Source of the DNA: Paragonimus westermani | Taxonomy: Eukaryota; Platyhelminthes; Trematoda; Plagiorchiida; Troglotrematidae | Direction: 5' to 3' | Assembly (NCBI GenBank): GCA_008508345.1 | Contig: QNGE01000117.1 | Location: forward strand, 174,653 to 238,652 | Length of the DNA stretch: 64,000 bases | Part shown: piece by piece, positions 63,035 through 64,000 of the stretch | Layout of the letters: each line of letters starts with the position of its first letter | How positions within the stretch are numbered: position 1 is the stretch's first letter | Notes under the pieces: model-generated | The model's input: only the letters and a program-made list of their open reading frames with translations | Databases searched by the model: none | Told to the model about the DNA's origin: nothing | Made by a program: the position numbers and the translations under genes

Positions 63035-64000
63035 CTGTCATAAAAACAAAACAAACAAAAAACCTAGATTTGACGAAGCGTGTGGATCCATACGGGATGA
63101 GGAATGACATTAGTTATAAAATATCAGGTGATTTTGCGGAAAAGTGAATGCATAACTGCAGAAACTGACATATGATCTCAGATGTCTGATTGTGTGTTTT
63201 GAAATAAGAAAAAATCACAAGGCCTTCAATTACAACGAAGTCAAAAGTTCATTAGGAAACATTTAATTCAGAAAGCACACCGTTATTATGCCCGGTTTAG
63301 TTGTGAGAATAAAGGCATAGCATACATGTTTTGTTGCCGGGGCATAGCTGCACCCTAGGCAGAACCCACTTGTGGTCAAATTTACAGACAGAGATGGTGT
63401 ACGTTTAGCCTGAGCCCCTACACTCTTTGCCAATTCACCTTTAATTCTCCTCTACTACTTCTCATCCGTCGTGTCACCAACGGTTAGCACACGGTCTCAA
63501 GTTAATGATGCACATAAATAATATGCACACGGTGTCTGTCTGTCCCAAAGACAACAGACCAATATGTCCTTCCCTATATTTACGTAGTGTTGTGTCCGCA
63601 AAAGACGCTTGGCCAGCGAGTTGGTTTATTGCGCAAACTTCCGTACAGGTCATGTCAAAAACTAAACCACAAACGCGTGCACTCATTTGCACGACAGACA
63701 TGCACTCACATACATTGGGTGACAGTACGTTGTCATTCGGCTGGGTGAAAGTTCTCACACAGCACGTATACACTGTTCCAATAGTCTCTTCTTGTCCGTC
63801 GTGTTCGGGGTTTGTCCTCTTCCTCCTGAATATCGCCTGTGGGTAATATACTACTCGTGAGTAGCATACTACTCACAACGAAACTGCCTGTTATACAACA
63901 GTAGTACTTCGGCACTTGAAGTGGTTGTGTCTGAGTTCTGAATCAGTCAACTTTATTGCATCACTGCACGGTTTCCAGCATTCGCCTCCGGATTAACTGG
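63035..64000 (-). other. ARP2 intron sequence, no further exon seen
   Basis: No upstream ARP2 exon (for example the LSGGSTMYPG segment) is visible on the minus strand. A plus-strand 113-codon and a minus-strand 99-codon open frame overlap at 63474-63846 without recognisable features. A small inverted repeat lies at 63848-63875. Confidence 0.55.
63848..63875. repeat. small nested inverted repeat
   Basis: GTGAGTAG and CTACTCAC flank a 4-base CATA loop, and the left arm can also pair with CTACTC immediately before it, so three alternating arms offer two mutually exclusive hairpins. Confidence 0.6.

Noticed and set aside
63474..63846. Overlapping plus (113-codon) and minus (99-codon) open frames as genes
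   Set aside because: They overlap on opposite strands with no recognisable motif and lie in the presumed ARP2 intron.
1..64000. CRISPR array, phage or bacterial defence system
   Set aside because: No regularly spaced direct repeats and no bacterial-type operons were seen. The conserved genes are eukaryotic and intron-containing.

Overview
The window looks like a piece of a large, repeat-rich flatworm (digenean fluke) nuclear genome. No bacterial-style gene arrays are present. The coding signal is a few short, well-conserved exons with canonical GT/AG borders separated by introns of up to 11.7 kb, set in moderately AT-rich DNA full of retrotransposon debris. Genome style (long introns, RTE-like non-LTR elements, a CsRn1-like Gypsy element, tRNA-derived SINEs) fits liver or lung flukes (Fasciolidae, Paragonimidae, Opisthorchiidae) better than Schistosoma, but this taxon call is inference.

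The main gene is the 3' half of a DDX11/CHL1 DNA helicase on the + strand. Six exons are recognised: 15611-15887, 24714-24925, 29844-29913, 39055-39194, 50944-51105 and 52716-53051. Their splice phases join without conflict into the C-terminal helicase domain of an XPD-family Fe-S helicase, ending at a TAA at 53051. The N-terminal exons (Walker A, Fe-S cluster, DEAH box) were not found and probably lie left of the window. At the right end, 62867-63034 on the - strand is the last coding exon of actin-related protein 2 (ARP2/ACTR2); the rest of that gene lies to the right. Two + strand open stretches (58583-58828 and 62520-62827 or 62835) have compatible splice phases and may belong to an unidentified gene converging on ARP2.

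Most other recognisable DNA is mobile. Position 1-664 (-) is an uninterrupted endonuclease domain of an RTE-like non-LTR retrotransposon running off the left edge. Fragments of the reverse-transcriptase tail of the same kind of element occur at about 31.7, 38.1, 41.1 and 60.8 kb. A decayed Gypsy element (gag, protease, RT, RNase H, integrase in order, - strand) fills 54.3-58.0 kb between DDX11 and ARP2. A likely solo LTR sits at 26526-26866. One tRNA-derived SINE family has copies at 3.2, 12.1-12.8 (including a fold-back pair), 47.3 and 59.7 kb, and a second set of tRNA-like repeats lies at 18.5, 28.6, 46.6 and 51.7-52.2 kb. A 334-bp imperfect palindrome lies at 1149-1482.

No CRISPR array, operon, rRNA or intact tRNA gene was seen. 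No clearly new biological system is evident. The most worthwhile leads are the unidentified exon pair that converges on ARP2, the long palindrome, and the intact-looking RTE endonuclease frame.
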